Assembly: GCA_001692895.1 (NCBI GenBank)
Contig: KV748256.1
Coordinates: 627,293 to 691,292 of the forward strand
DNA length: 64,000 nucleotides
Reading direction: 5' to 3'
From: Cenococcum geophilum 1.58
Taxonomy: Eukaryota; Ascomycota; Dothideomycetes; Gloniales; Gloniaceae
The notes beneath the pieces were generated by a model that searched no databases, was not told where the DNA came from, and was given only the letters and a program-made list of their open reading frames with translations. This document shows, one piece after another, positions 45,801 through 57,699 of this stretch. The translations under genes were made by a program, and so were the position numbers. How positions within the stretch are numbered: the stretch's first letter is position 1; each line of letters begins with the position of its first letter.

Positions 45801-48800
45801 TTAAAGAGTATCCTATACGTTCCTAGCTAATATATCTTTTAAAAAGCGTGCGACTTAGAAGGAGGTTAAGAAGTTAATAACTTAGAGTACTGGCTTGCCG
45901 CTAAGATATATAACATCTATAATAATACAGAAGTTAAAGTTATAGTTATCTTTAAGGGTAAACTTAAATCGGCCGGAAGACTTCTGGTTTATTTGGCAGT
46001 AATAGTAATACTTTATAAAATGTTTAATTGCCTTAACCTTAACTTTATAACCTGCTTGTTAAAGAACCCTAAGTAGTTAGTGAATGGATGGGTGGCCAAA
46101 ACGATAATATAGTTAATGTAGCTCTGACTTAGTTAAGTAACTCTAAGCAACGCTCCTTTCTAGCTGTTAAAGGAGTAACCAAGGATGACCCTACTTGCGT
46201 ACAACGGGCACCTAATTATCTCCCTAAACAAGTATATTCTTAAGGTTGTTAAGCTTAATGCCTAATTTATCTATATCTTAGATGCAGAATAGAAATGGGG
46301 TATTCGCGGGAATAATATAGAAAGTAATATATCCTAACGGGGTTTAGACCTTAATTATGCTAAGAGAGATTATAGTACCCTTACTAAAGCGAATTGTATA
46401 TTAGCCTGCCGTTAATTAGTTAATCTAGACAGAACTATTAAGCTACTAAAGAGCTCGGACTTGAGGTTCTCCTACTATAAATACTCCTGCGGCTCTAGTA
46501 TCTGGCATAATACTATAAAAGACGTTCGTTAAGTATCTGTTATTAAAGGAGAACACAGAACTTTTCTTTAGCTTATTAAAGATATCTAACCTTATAACAG
46601 AATGGAGCGTAGATTAGTTATTAAGGATAGTAACGGTTTATATGCTATTTACCTTACCATACTTAGTAAAGTATTGGTTAGGAAAGTAGTCCTCAATTTC
46701 TATATCTATAAGGAGCTATTTAGCCTTATTAATCTTACCCTTAAGATCTTCTTCGCCTTTATATTAAACCAGGAAGCTTTAAAAGTAGGCTATAGTGACT
46801 TCTTAGTTTCTAACGTTTTGTGCGCTCTGGCGAAACTTATTATATACCTCCTTTCGTCTATTAAGGGGGTGTTTAGTTAACTAGCAATTTAGCTTTTTAT
46901 AAACGTAGCATTTCTTCTACTAATTATTGCGAAATGAACCTCTATAAGGACCTCCATAATTGCTTTATAGTTGACGTTAATCGTACCCTCTACTATATCC
47001 CCTATTACAACCACCATATATTTAATTAGTCCAGTTATAATCATGTTAGTTAGCTAGGTTAATTAAAGTAGGTTAAAGTTAGGCGTTAAATTGCTATACT
47101 TCTTGAGAGCGTAGGGCGGTGCCGATAGAGGATCTTAATTAAGCATATACTCCTTTATAAGTACTTATAAGGTTAAAGAGAGTAAGGTTATATTCTTTAA
47201 CACCTTAGTATACGCTAATGACTTAATCGTGTAGGCTGAAGTCCTTTTAATATAATTTGGATAAACCACGCTAAATTATCTAGAGTTAATTAAAGAGCTT
47301 TTAAAGACAATTAAGTTAAGAGGCACCTGGGTTTATAGCAATAATTCTTAGAAAGGTAGTCTCTCTCCACTCCAATATATACTGCTACTTATTCTCCTCT
47401 ATTTTAAAGTAGCATCTTATTTTATATATTATTCGGTTAAAATTATATCCTTTTCCTGCTAAACGATTATAATAGAAGGTACTAGTTTGGCTCTTAAGTA
47501 TAACTAAATAAGTAATGTGGTATTAATTAGGTTCTAGTTTAACCTTCTAGTAATAGTTATAGAAGATACGTAACTTTGAATTAAGGATATTATACAGTTC
47601 TCCGCTAAACTTCTTCTTCTATTCTAAATAGAGCTTTATAAGCTCTATAAGCATTTTTAAGGTGCCTCTAATTAGTATTTGGCTATATTATATTATAGGC
47701 TATAATAGTAACGTAGATCTAGTTAGCGGAGTTTAAAGGTTATTAAACCGCGAAGTAAGGGGATCTTGCGCTTGTTGGGGGTTGTTAATTAAGGTTATAG
47801 GTTAAGCTGGTTAATATAGGGGAGTTAAAGATAGAGGTAGAGGCGATAGATATAGAATATTAGAACTTATGCCTAAAGCAATAGAGTTAGAATGCGTCTC
47901 TAGTGGTATATTACTTAGGTTCCATCGTAATTTAAGCTTCTTTATAGTATATAGTTGGTGCTTAATCTCTTATAGAGTCCATTTATGCTCTTCCTTTGCA
48001 TTAATAACGTGTTCCTAAATATTGTCCCTAATACTACCCCCATCCATAGGGATAAATACTCTATACTCCTAAAGGAAGTTACGGAAGTCCCATACAATAT
48101 CTTTATTTATAGGAACCTATGTTTCCTTTATCCATCTAATAAAGTCCTCCTTTATACAATACCATAGCGCGGTATTATCGTATTCGCTATCTTTATAGTA
48201 TTCTATACGGTATACTAAGAATTTATTTAGGTTCTGTTGCTTAGCGGTTACAAAGTTAGTTATAGCTCTATCCTATATCTCTGGGTTAATATCTTTCTCG
48301 TACTTCTTTGGATAGATTAACGCTATAGTAGGTAGAATTAACGAGGTGTTATACGTCAAAGGTAGGCAGGATTTTCGGTTTTATAGGATCTCGTAGGTTT
48401 GCTATCCAAAGGTGGGCAATTTAAGATATTATTTGACGCGTTTCGGACGTTAACTTGGGACCTTAGGTTTAGTAACACTTCTAACCTAAAGTACTTAACC
48501 AAATCTTCGTAAACGTAATTGTTCTATATAATAAACGCAACTTGGTATCTCCTAGTACTTAGTAACACTTCTGTTACTAGTTTTCTATAAGTCTAAGGTA
48601 GCACAGTATCACCGGGATCCATTCCATATAAGCGCATATAGCACCCCTACACGAGACTATCTCTTCTATCGATAACCTAGCTGCTCTATAGTTAACTGTA
48701 TATTTAACCACTAATCAGTGTTAGTGTCACAGGGTAACTTACTAATGCTACTTAAGTAGATATAGTGAATGTTAGTTATAAAGCTTCTTGTTTAGAATTA

Positions 48801-48891
48801 GGGGGTGGGTGAGGAACCTAAGGTTCCTCACCACGCTAGTGCCGCGGCAACACGTAACGACACGTAACGACCGCTTACCTCATTCCCAACA
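42803..48891 (-). mobile_element. Copia-2: Ty1/Copia retrotransposon
   Basis: A 6089-bp element in minus orientation with 173-bp LTRs (42803-42975 and 48719-48891) and a perfect target duplication cctac (42798-42802 and 48892-48896). In element sense the LTR starts TGTTGGGAATGAGG and ends CCCTGTGACACTAACA. It is inserted in the piggyBac transposase frame. Its LTR shares with Copia-1 the block ccgcggcactagcgt followed by a near-palindrome (gaggaaccttaggttcctc), so the two are related families. Ambiguous bases occur near 44200. Confidence 0.88.
43200..48600 (-). pseudogene. Copia-2 gag-pol, RIP-degraded
   Basis: The minus strand read from right to left gives gag (about 48600-47000), then the integrase zinc-binding region near 46000-46140 (LHQLYYRFGHPSIHQLLRVL with HHCC-type residues). 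The integrase core follows at about 45500-45960 (CIIIDVIYLSGKPVLQVI, YLGPPN). Reverse transcriptase lies at about 44800-43900 (VYLRDIT, AYTQLETRL, LYRITEAGTYQWATYSKHY), and the ASFNLSIAA segment is near 43940. Stops are TAA/TAG. The right end of the internal part, next to the 5' LTR, reads tgattagtggttaaatat, a plausible tRNA-derived primer site. Confidence 0.78.
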
Positions 48892-49672
48892 CCTACCTTT
48901 ATATTCTGGTACAATCGTAATATATACGGGGTGGATATTACGGATTAACGACGCTTATATTTTATAATGTAGAGGACCCATATACGGACCTGGAAGCCTC
49001 TATTTCACTTCCTAATTAATATAGTTATCAGTAACTGCTTCCTGCTGTCTTCCTATACCCCTACCAGTGTGTTCGACAGGCAATCAATTACAGGCAGGGA
49101 CCCTAGGTTGCGATTGATTGGCCAAAATCCTGGTTGCGATTAATCGACTGATGAGAATTAGCTAATTGATTGAAATGATTGCGATTGATTGCCAGGAATT
49201 ACCTAATTAGGTAGTCCGTGATAGAGAATCTAAGTACTAGTCATTTTTTTAGCAGAGCTTCGCCCTATATAGTAAATATACACTCTAAAAATAAGTCCTC
49301 CCTATACTCCTTATTTATCCTCATCCTTTTCTATATACCCTTTATTTAACTAGCTCTTCTAAAGCTTTAGCGCCTTAATTATCTTATTAGCCAGGCGGTT
49401 CTAGTTGTTAGTAATTACATTGTTAGCAGAGCTAAACTTACGCTTACACTTAGAGCTTATCGCCGGTATAGAAAAGAGGTCTATTACCATACGATAAAGG
49501 ATTAGATAGACGTGCTTAATACCTTACTAATAAGCTAGCGGGTTAATAATATATTGTTTAGCTTTAGTAGGAGTATCTTTAGTAAAGCGCTTAAGTTTAG
49601 ATTTGAGCCTTTAACGCTTATAAGCTCTATATTTACTAGTAAGCATACTATAAAAGTTAAAGCCTTCTTTAC

Positions 49673-52600
49673 TGTTACGGACGCTTTAAGTACAATATTA
49701 TAACTACTTGGAGAAGAGTCGGAAGAAGCTAGTTGGTTAATAAGAGTACGGTCTAGGATAGATCCGGTAGAACCATGTAACGAGAAATGGTAAGCAGAGT
49801 CACGTAATATAATCTATATAATCTATATAATCTGTAAGATCTATTATAAAGCAAATAGAGTAGATAGAGTAGACAAAGCAACGACTTTCTTAGGAGTACG
49901 GATATATATTTAAAGGACTATAGTCCCTACCTAGACAGTTCCTTCCTTGTAGTAATTCTTAGAATATAATTAGAGTTAATTTATTAGGCAACTACTCCAC
50001 TAATTACTATTACGTTATTAACTTTCCTATATTACCTATATACCTAGCCTATTAACGAACCTACCGTAGTTCCTGCTACAAGGTTCCGTTATATAATTAC
50101 TACCACAGTTACGGTATTAGAAGTTAAACAATATTCTACTAAAAGCAGCCATAATAACGCTATTAACGGCAGCAATAACCTTAGGGTTAGGTAATAACAC
50201 TAGTATAGTAGGTACTAACTCGCAGCTAGTTACAGTTGGACAGCTATAGGCAATAGTTAATTAGTTAATAGATAATAATATAGTACTTAAATAAAGGGTT
50301 AACGGAATAGGAGTAGCTAAGGTTAAGTTACCTTTAATTAAATAATTCTTAGGAGAGAGATTAAAGCTTAAAGGATTCCTTACGTAAATGCACTTTAAAG
50401 TTATATAGGAAGGAGTAAAGTTGGCGATATCTATAGACCAAGTAGCGTACGTAGGATTATTCCTAATAGGAAGGGCGCTTAAATGGTTTAAACCCTACCT
50501 TACGGAAATATAAGATAATGGTATAATAACTACCAATTAGGAGGTATAATATATATTTATAAGCTGGACTGGATTCGCGGAATAATTAATATAGATATTC
50601 GGGGACCTAGAAGCAATAACTATAGTAAAAAAAAAGCTTTAGGACCTAATACAGCGAACCTTAGTAATTAAGTATATAACGTAGTTTTAGATATTAGCTA
50701 TATAGGTTAAATAGAACGATAAGGCGCTTATAGCATAGTACAAACAGGGACTTAAGGTAAAAGTCTAGGACGTAATTATTCTAATAGAAGACGCGGATAC
50801 CCTTAGGGAATTAATAGATTAAGTAATTAAGATTAATAATAGGATCTTCTAAAGGGAATAGGCTAAGAGAGGCNANGATAGAGTTNTATAGTTNTATAAG
50901 ACGTAAAGTACGCAANAACTAAAGNNAANNTANAAACTATNGTATNGCGNAGAGCTAATAGACCTAAGTGGTACTAAAGAAACCTATAAGAGATGGAGGA
51001 AATAACTATAGAAACCTAGAAGTTAAGGATTAAGTAATTATAGGACTAAGGAGTATAGGCTAAACTAAGGATCTTAATAGTAGAAGACGTTTAAGTAGAC
51101 TTTATAGTAAAAGCAATGGTTTAAAGACGGAGCTTATATAAATTATAGAAAACAGGGTTATTTTACTAGAGACTATAAAAGTAGGTAGAGTTACTACAAA
51201 GTAAAGGAAGCTAGACTAATAGTATATAACACACACGTATAGAGGGATAATAGTATACTACAAGAAACAAAAGAATATTTAATTAGAAGTTTTGCGTTTT
51301 ATTATAATAACATATACTAAATTTATAAAGACGCTAAGTACGGCGTAAGCTATTAGCTATAAGAGCTAGAGTTAAAAGGACTTAAGAAAACTAGAGAGTT
51401 AGATAAAAAATAAAATTAACTTTATAAGCTAGATTAAGATATTAAGGCAATATACGGACAAAGATTAGCGGCGATAATAATAGAGTTGGAGTACTTATTA
51501 ATTAATAGTAATAAGGTAAAAGAAGGAACTAACTAGGGGTATCTAAGCCTTAATAACGTAATAGAAGTAGAGACTAAAACTGCTATAAAGTAAGGTTTAG
51601 TAACGGATATTATAATACCATTAAATACGGTATCTATTGCTTTATAAGACGGAAGGAGTAATATCTAAAGATAATTAAGTAAGTAGATAACTGCTAGTGC
51701 TAGCTTACTACTTAATAAAGGTAAAAGGCTAAAGGCTTAAGATTCTTAAGATAAGATAAGAGATAACTAAGATTCTTAAGACAAGATAAGGTACGCTTAG
51801 GGACCTATAATAGATAATAATTAATAGAGCAGAGTAACGGCTTAGTTTAGTAATATATAAAAAAGCTTAGGATAAAGTTTCCTAAAGGTATAAGATTCTT
51901 AAGACAAGATAAGTAAGATTTAAGACTCTTAAGATAAAATAAGAATACTAGTAAAGCCTAGTTAGACTAAGGCTAAAGTATAGCTTAAGAAAGAAGTAAG
52001 CTTAGGATTAAAAAACCTAAGGGATTAAGAATTTGGGGTATAAATAAGGACACCTATAGGTAAGAAGTAAATGGCTTTACTATAAATTAGAGAATCTGTA
52101 ATATAAACAGCAGTTAGATTAGGAGATAGGTATATAGACCTAAAAGACTTACTAGGGGAATAAAGTATTTAGCCTAAAGATTAAAAAGTTAATACTATAA
52201 TTAAGAAGTAAGAGAACTTTAAGGATTTAGTTATAAGACGCAAACTATAAGAAACTATAGATAAGTTTAGAGTAAGAATCTTTATATAGTAAAGAAAGGG
52301 ACTAGATATAAGATCTAGTATACTAGGTTATATACGAGATAGAGTATTAGTATAAAAAATTACTAATAGGCTAAGAGTAGGCATGCTATAAGCTAAGTAG
52401 CTTACTAAACTAGAAAACGAAGAGAATTTAGGGATTTTAACTAGATTTAAAGAACGGCATATAAAGGGCTATTATAACGTAGTAATAAGAAAATACTTCC
52501 TTACGAACAAACTGTATATACTTTAGTAACTATACTAAAAGTAGTATAAGCAAAGACATAATAATAAGTAGGAAGATTTCTATATATAGTTAGACGAGAA

Positions 52601-55600
52601 AGTTATCTAGGATTACCTAATTACGGAAAAAGCAATAAATTATATTAAGGGAGCCTTAATTATAATGTTAAAAGATCTAAAGGAATAATTAGAGGACTAG
52701 AGAAGTAAAAGACGTATCTTAGTACCTACGAATAAAGTTATAACATTTAGATTAGTATAATAAAGGTTTAAACTTAAGGATAAAGATAAGTTAAGAGTTA
52801 ATCTAAAACACGTAGCGCACTATACGCTATTATAGATTGTATATATAGACGATATATATAAAATATACAAAAATCTAAAAGAAAAGAACCGGAAATACCC
52901 TATAAGGATATATTAGGCGCTAGATAAGCAATAATATAGAAATACCAAGTATATATACGGCTGGCATATAGTAGAAGTTTAGGAGTTAGAAGACTTAATA
53001 CTTTAACTAGAAAGATTCCTTACGGAAAAATGCTTAGATAGATAATAGTGGTAGAAATGCCTAGAGAATATATATCTATAGTATATTAAGGACAAAAAGC
53101 GAATAAAGTATTAGCTAAAGAATAAGTTAAGTGTATAAAGATCTAGTAGCTAATAATTAGGAAAAGTAAAGGCCTATAAAACTAAAGAAAGCTAGTAGTA
53201 GAGCCTTAGACCCTTAAAGGAATTTAAGGACAATACTTAAATTTATAAATTAAATAGTAAGATTAATAATTTAAAGTATTAGTAGATAGTGGAGTAATAA
53301 GGAACTATATCTTACTAATAGCAGTTAAAAGGATAGGGCTATTATACAAACAGAAAGAGCACTTATATCTATTAGTAACAATTTTAGGAGATTTAATAGC
53401 CTATAGAGGAGGTATTATTAATCTTAAAATAGGACCTATTTAAATAACTATTAAAAGGAAATAGATTGAGATGTCTTTTAATATATTACCATTGGGGAAT
53501 AATAAGGCAGTATTAGGAATACCTTAGTTATAGGAATATAATCTAAAGATTGATTGGGTTATAGGTTAGGTTAATATTAAGAATACTTAACGCCGTAAGA
53601 CGTGATAATAAGCCAAAATGGTATAGTACTAAGTAGGGGCAACCTATAAAAAAATAAATAAAGGACTAAGCTATGTACTAAAGAGATACTATAAGTATGG
53701 TAGGAAACTATAGTCACCAGAAAGTAAAAAGCTATTAGAATATACAGTATAGGACTATAAGATAGAACTAAATCCAAAATAAGTTTAAGGTTCTTTCTAA
53801 TTTATAAGCTTACTAAAGAAAAAGGGTGAGTACTAAAAGAGTTTATCTAGGAGAATTTATAAAAGAGATATATTAGACTATCGCAGTTATTAGCGGGTTA
53901 TCTAGTACTATTCGTACTAAAGAAAAATAGAAAACTTAGGTTATGCATTAACTATAAACAGTTAAATAGTATTACTAGGAAGAATAGGTATCTTTTACCC
54001 TTAATTAGCGAAATCTAAGATAGGATTAGTAATGTATAAATCTTTATAAAGATAGATCTAAGATAGGCGTACTATTAGATTAGAATTAAGGAAGGTAATA
54101 AATAGAAGGCAGCCTTTAGGTTAAAGAAAGGACTATATAAACTATTAGTAATATAGCCCAGGCCTATAAATATACTAGCAACGTTTTAGAAATATATTAA
54201 TAATATATTAAGAGAACACTTAGATGAATTTGTTATAGTATACTTTAATAATAATATTATTTACTTAATAAATAAGGAAGAGTACGGAGAATACGTTAAA
54301 TAGGTTTTAAAGAGACTATAAGAGGAATAGATGCTAGTGGCAATTAAAAAATACAATTTTTTTACTAGAAAGATAGATTTTATTAAATTTATTATTAAAC
54401 TAGGCTAACTTAGTATAGATTTAAAGAAGATTAAGGCTATAATAAATTAGTAAGAACTAGAGAACGTTATATAATTAAGATTATTTTTAGGGTTTTGTAA
54501 TTACTATAGGAGGTTTATAGCTTAATAGTTAAAGGATATTAAGCTATTTATAAGGTTAATAAAGAAAGAAGAACCTTAGGTATAGGGAGAAGAGTAAAGG
54601 AAACTATTTAAGGAGGTTAAAAAGTTGTTTACTTAAGACCTAGTCCTTAAAATCTACTAACTAAAGCTAAAGATAGTGGTTAAAATAGATGTATTAGACT
54701 TTATACTAGGAGTATACTTTTTATAGAAATATAAGGACGGATGGCACTTAGTAGTATACTATAGTTAGAAGATAATACTACTAGAACTAAACTATAACAT
54801 CTATAATAAGGAGTTATTAGGTATANTTATANNACTNNAGAAATAGAGAGCNTTCTTATAAGGNNNANANAAACTATTTATAGTTAAAATGGATTATAAG
54901 AACCTAATAGGGTTCCTAATAATAAAAGAACTTAATTAAAGGTAGGTTAGATAGGCGGAAATGCTTATAGAATACTATTTTAAGATTTAGTATACTAAGG
55001 GTACAGATAATATATAAGCAGATGCTTTAAGTAGAAAAGCTAAATTATAGAATAATAAAAAGCCATTAGGGGCTTTACTACGAAAAGATATAGACGGATT
55101 AATTAGATATAATTATCCGAAAATTATAGTAATAAGAGAAATTAGTTAGACTTATAAGGCACTAGAGAGTGTATAGTTATAAAAAATCTAAGACGTATAG
55201 GTAAGGGATTTAGACTTAGAGTAGTATAAAAACTAAAAAGCAACGTATATACCAAGAAATATTGTAAGAGAATTTATTAAGTTATTCTATAAGGGATTAA
55301 CTTAAGGATATAATAGAGCTATGGGCTTAGTATTAAGACTTTAAGAGAAGTATATTATTAATAAAATTTAGGGATTAGCGAGATAAGTTATAAAGGAATA
55401 TTTAAATTACTAAAGAAATAAACTAATGAGGTATAAGCTATATAGAGGGCTATAACCTATTAAAATACTAAAGAGACTATAGGAGGTTATATTATAAGAC
55501 TTTATTATAAAGTTGCTAAAATTAAGAGATCCTATTACTAGATAAGACTATGACGTAATTTTAGTAATAGTAGATAAGCTAATAAAGTAGGGATACTTTA

Positions 55601-57699
55601 TAGCATGTATAGAAGAAATCTTAGTAGAGGATATTACTAGAATTTATATTAAAGAAGTATTTATAAGATATAGAGTACTAAGTAAGATTATATTAGATAG
55701 AGATTTAAGATTTATAGCAGTATTTTAGAAGGTATTCTTGGCGGAATAAGGAGTTTAAGTAGTAACTTTTACCGTATATTATCCGCAGACAGACGGTTAA
55801 ATGGAAAGATTAAATTAGATACTAGAGCAGTATCTAAAACACTATATTAATTATATATAGAATAATTGGGTATTATTATTACTAGTTATATAGTTTATAT
55901 ATAATATAACACCTTAAAAAGGAATGGAAATATTACTATTTAAGGCGAATTATAAATATAAGCTAAGAATATTGTTATTACTATAATAAGTAAAGAAAAC
56001 AAGTAGTATAGCTAAGTAAAGAATAGAAATACTAATAAATCTTTATATAAACCTTACGGAAACAGTAAAGGTGGTATAATAAAGAATGAAAAAGTACTAT
56101 AACGCTAAAAGATCTAAGGGACCAGATCTTAAAGGAGGGGATAAAGTGTAGCTACTATACAAAAATTTTAAGAGTTAATAATTAAGTAAGAAGTTAGACT
56201 ATATTAAACTAGGACCTTTTAAAATTATAAAAAGAATTTTACTAGTTACGTTTAAGCTAAACCTACTAGCTAAGATAAAGATCTACCCTATATAGCATAT
56301 TATAATACTAGAGCTAGCGTACGGAAATATTAAGCTACTAGTTTATAAAGTAGACACGTATAGAGAATAAGAGGAAGATAAATGATAAGTTTTAAAGATT
56401 GTTAATTATAAAAATATAGATAATAAAATATGGTATAAAGTAAAGTAGATAGGCTATAATAAGACTACCTAGAAGCTACTAGAGAATTTAAAAAACGCTA
56501 TAGGAAAGGTATAGGAGTATTAAAAGAGAAAAGGTTAAACAGTATTAATAAAGAAAGATTACTAAAGAATAAGCCACCTAAAGGGGACCTAGGAGGAACG
56601 ATTACTAAACTACTTAGAGTTATTTCCTTCTCTATTGGAAGAGAATCCGTTCTTTTATTACTAAGTTCCTATAAACCTTATTTTATAAGCTTCTACTTCT
56701 TAAAACGGACCTTTTTATAAACCTTCTTAAGACGGATTAACTAAGCGGACGCAGTAAGATAAGAATTAAGAGCACGTTGCTAGGCATTAGTAGCCTCTTT
56801 TTTAGCGTTATAGAAGTAATAAAGTTTAGTAAGAGTAACTAAGAGCTTATTATTAAGCTTTATAGCAGTAAATTAAACCTAAAACCTTAGTAGTAATTAA
56901 TAAGGGGATATAAAGACTATTAAGAGTAATAGAGCGCGTAAATTTAGCGTTAGAGATAAAGCGAATATCGTAAGACAATTAGACGTTTGCTTTAGTGCAC
57001 TCTAAATATAAAGAGGGTTACTGGGACAAGGGACTCGCTAACATAATATAAATTAACCCCTCTTTCGCATAACGAGAATATAGAGATAGTATTATCTTAC
57101 TAAGAGATAATATTATAGTAACGGTACGAGACTAATGGGCTGTAGAAGAAGAAGAAGAAGCTTTAGGTATAATAGGTAATAATATTAACTAAATTAATTA
57201 GACGGATATTATACCTCTAATAAATAACCTAGAGATATTAGGTATCTTTAAGGATAAAGATAAAGAGGAGGGAGAAGGTATTACAGACGCTTTAAGTACA
57301 ATATTATAACTACTTAGAGAAGAGTTAAAAGAAGCTAGTTAGTTAATAAGAGTACGGTTTAAGATAGATTTGGTAGAACTATATAACAAGGAATAGTAAG
57401 TAGAGTTACGTAATGTAATCTATATAATCTATATAATCTATAAGATCTATTATAAAGCGAATAAAGCAGACGGAGTAGATAGAGTAATAACTTTCTTAGA
57501 AGTATAGATATGTATTTAAAGGACTATAGTCCCTACCTAGATAGTTCCTTCCTTATAGTAATTCTTAGAATACAATTGGAGTTAATCTGTTGGGTAACTA
57601 CTCCACCAATTGCTATTACGTTATTGACTTTCCTGCATTACCTATATACCTAGCCCATTAACGAACCTACCGTAGTTCTTGCTATAAGGTTCCGTTACA
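49673..57699 (+). mobile_element. Gypsy-3: Ty3/Gypsy chromovirus copy 3
   Basis: An 8027-bp element with 421-bp LTRs (49673-50093 and 57279-57699) and a perfect target duplication tttac (49668-49672 and 57700-57704). Same family as Gypsy-1 and Gypsy-2. It is inserted in the hAT transposase gene on the opposite strand. The 5' LTR keeps the original tgttacgg start. The reverse transcriptase box reads YFNN (54241-54252), the most damaged of the three, and the chromodomain is at about 56350-56530. Ambiguous bases cluster at 50873-50950 and 54826-54866. Confidence 0.9.
50100..56550 (+). pseudogene. Gypsy-3 gag-pol polyprotein, heavily RIP-degraded
   Basis: Collinear with the Gypsy-1 polyprotein: gag capsid at about 50330-50850, knuckle near 51140-51190 (YINYRKQGYFTRDYKSR, cysteines lost), the long spacer to about 53280, protease (LVDSGVIRNYILLI at about 53280-53320), reverse transcriptase from about 53800, RNase H about 54640-55000, integrase about 55330-56050 (YYPQTDGQMERLNQ-like stretch at 55775-55815) and chromodomain. 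Missense changes such as Cys to Tyr and Asp to Asn, plus many TAA/TAG stops, exclude function. Confidence 0.78.

Noticed and set aside
46602-46880. A 92-residue plus-strand frame
   Set aside because: It lies antisense within the Copia-2 gag-pol region (minus strand) and shows no motif of its own.
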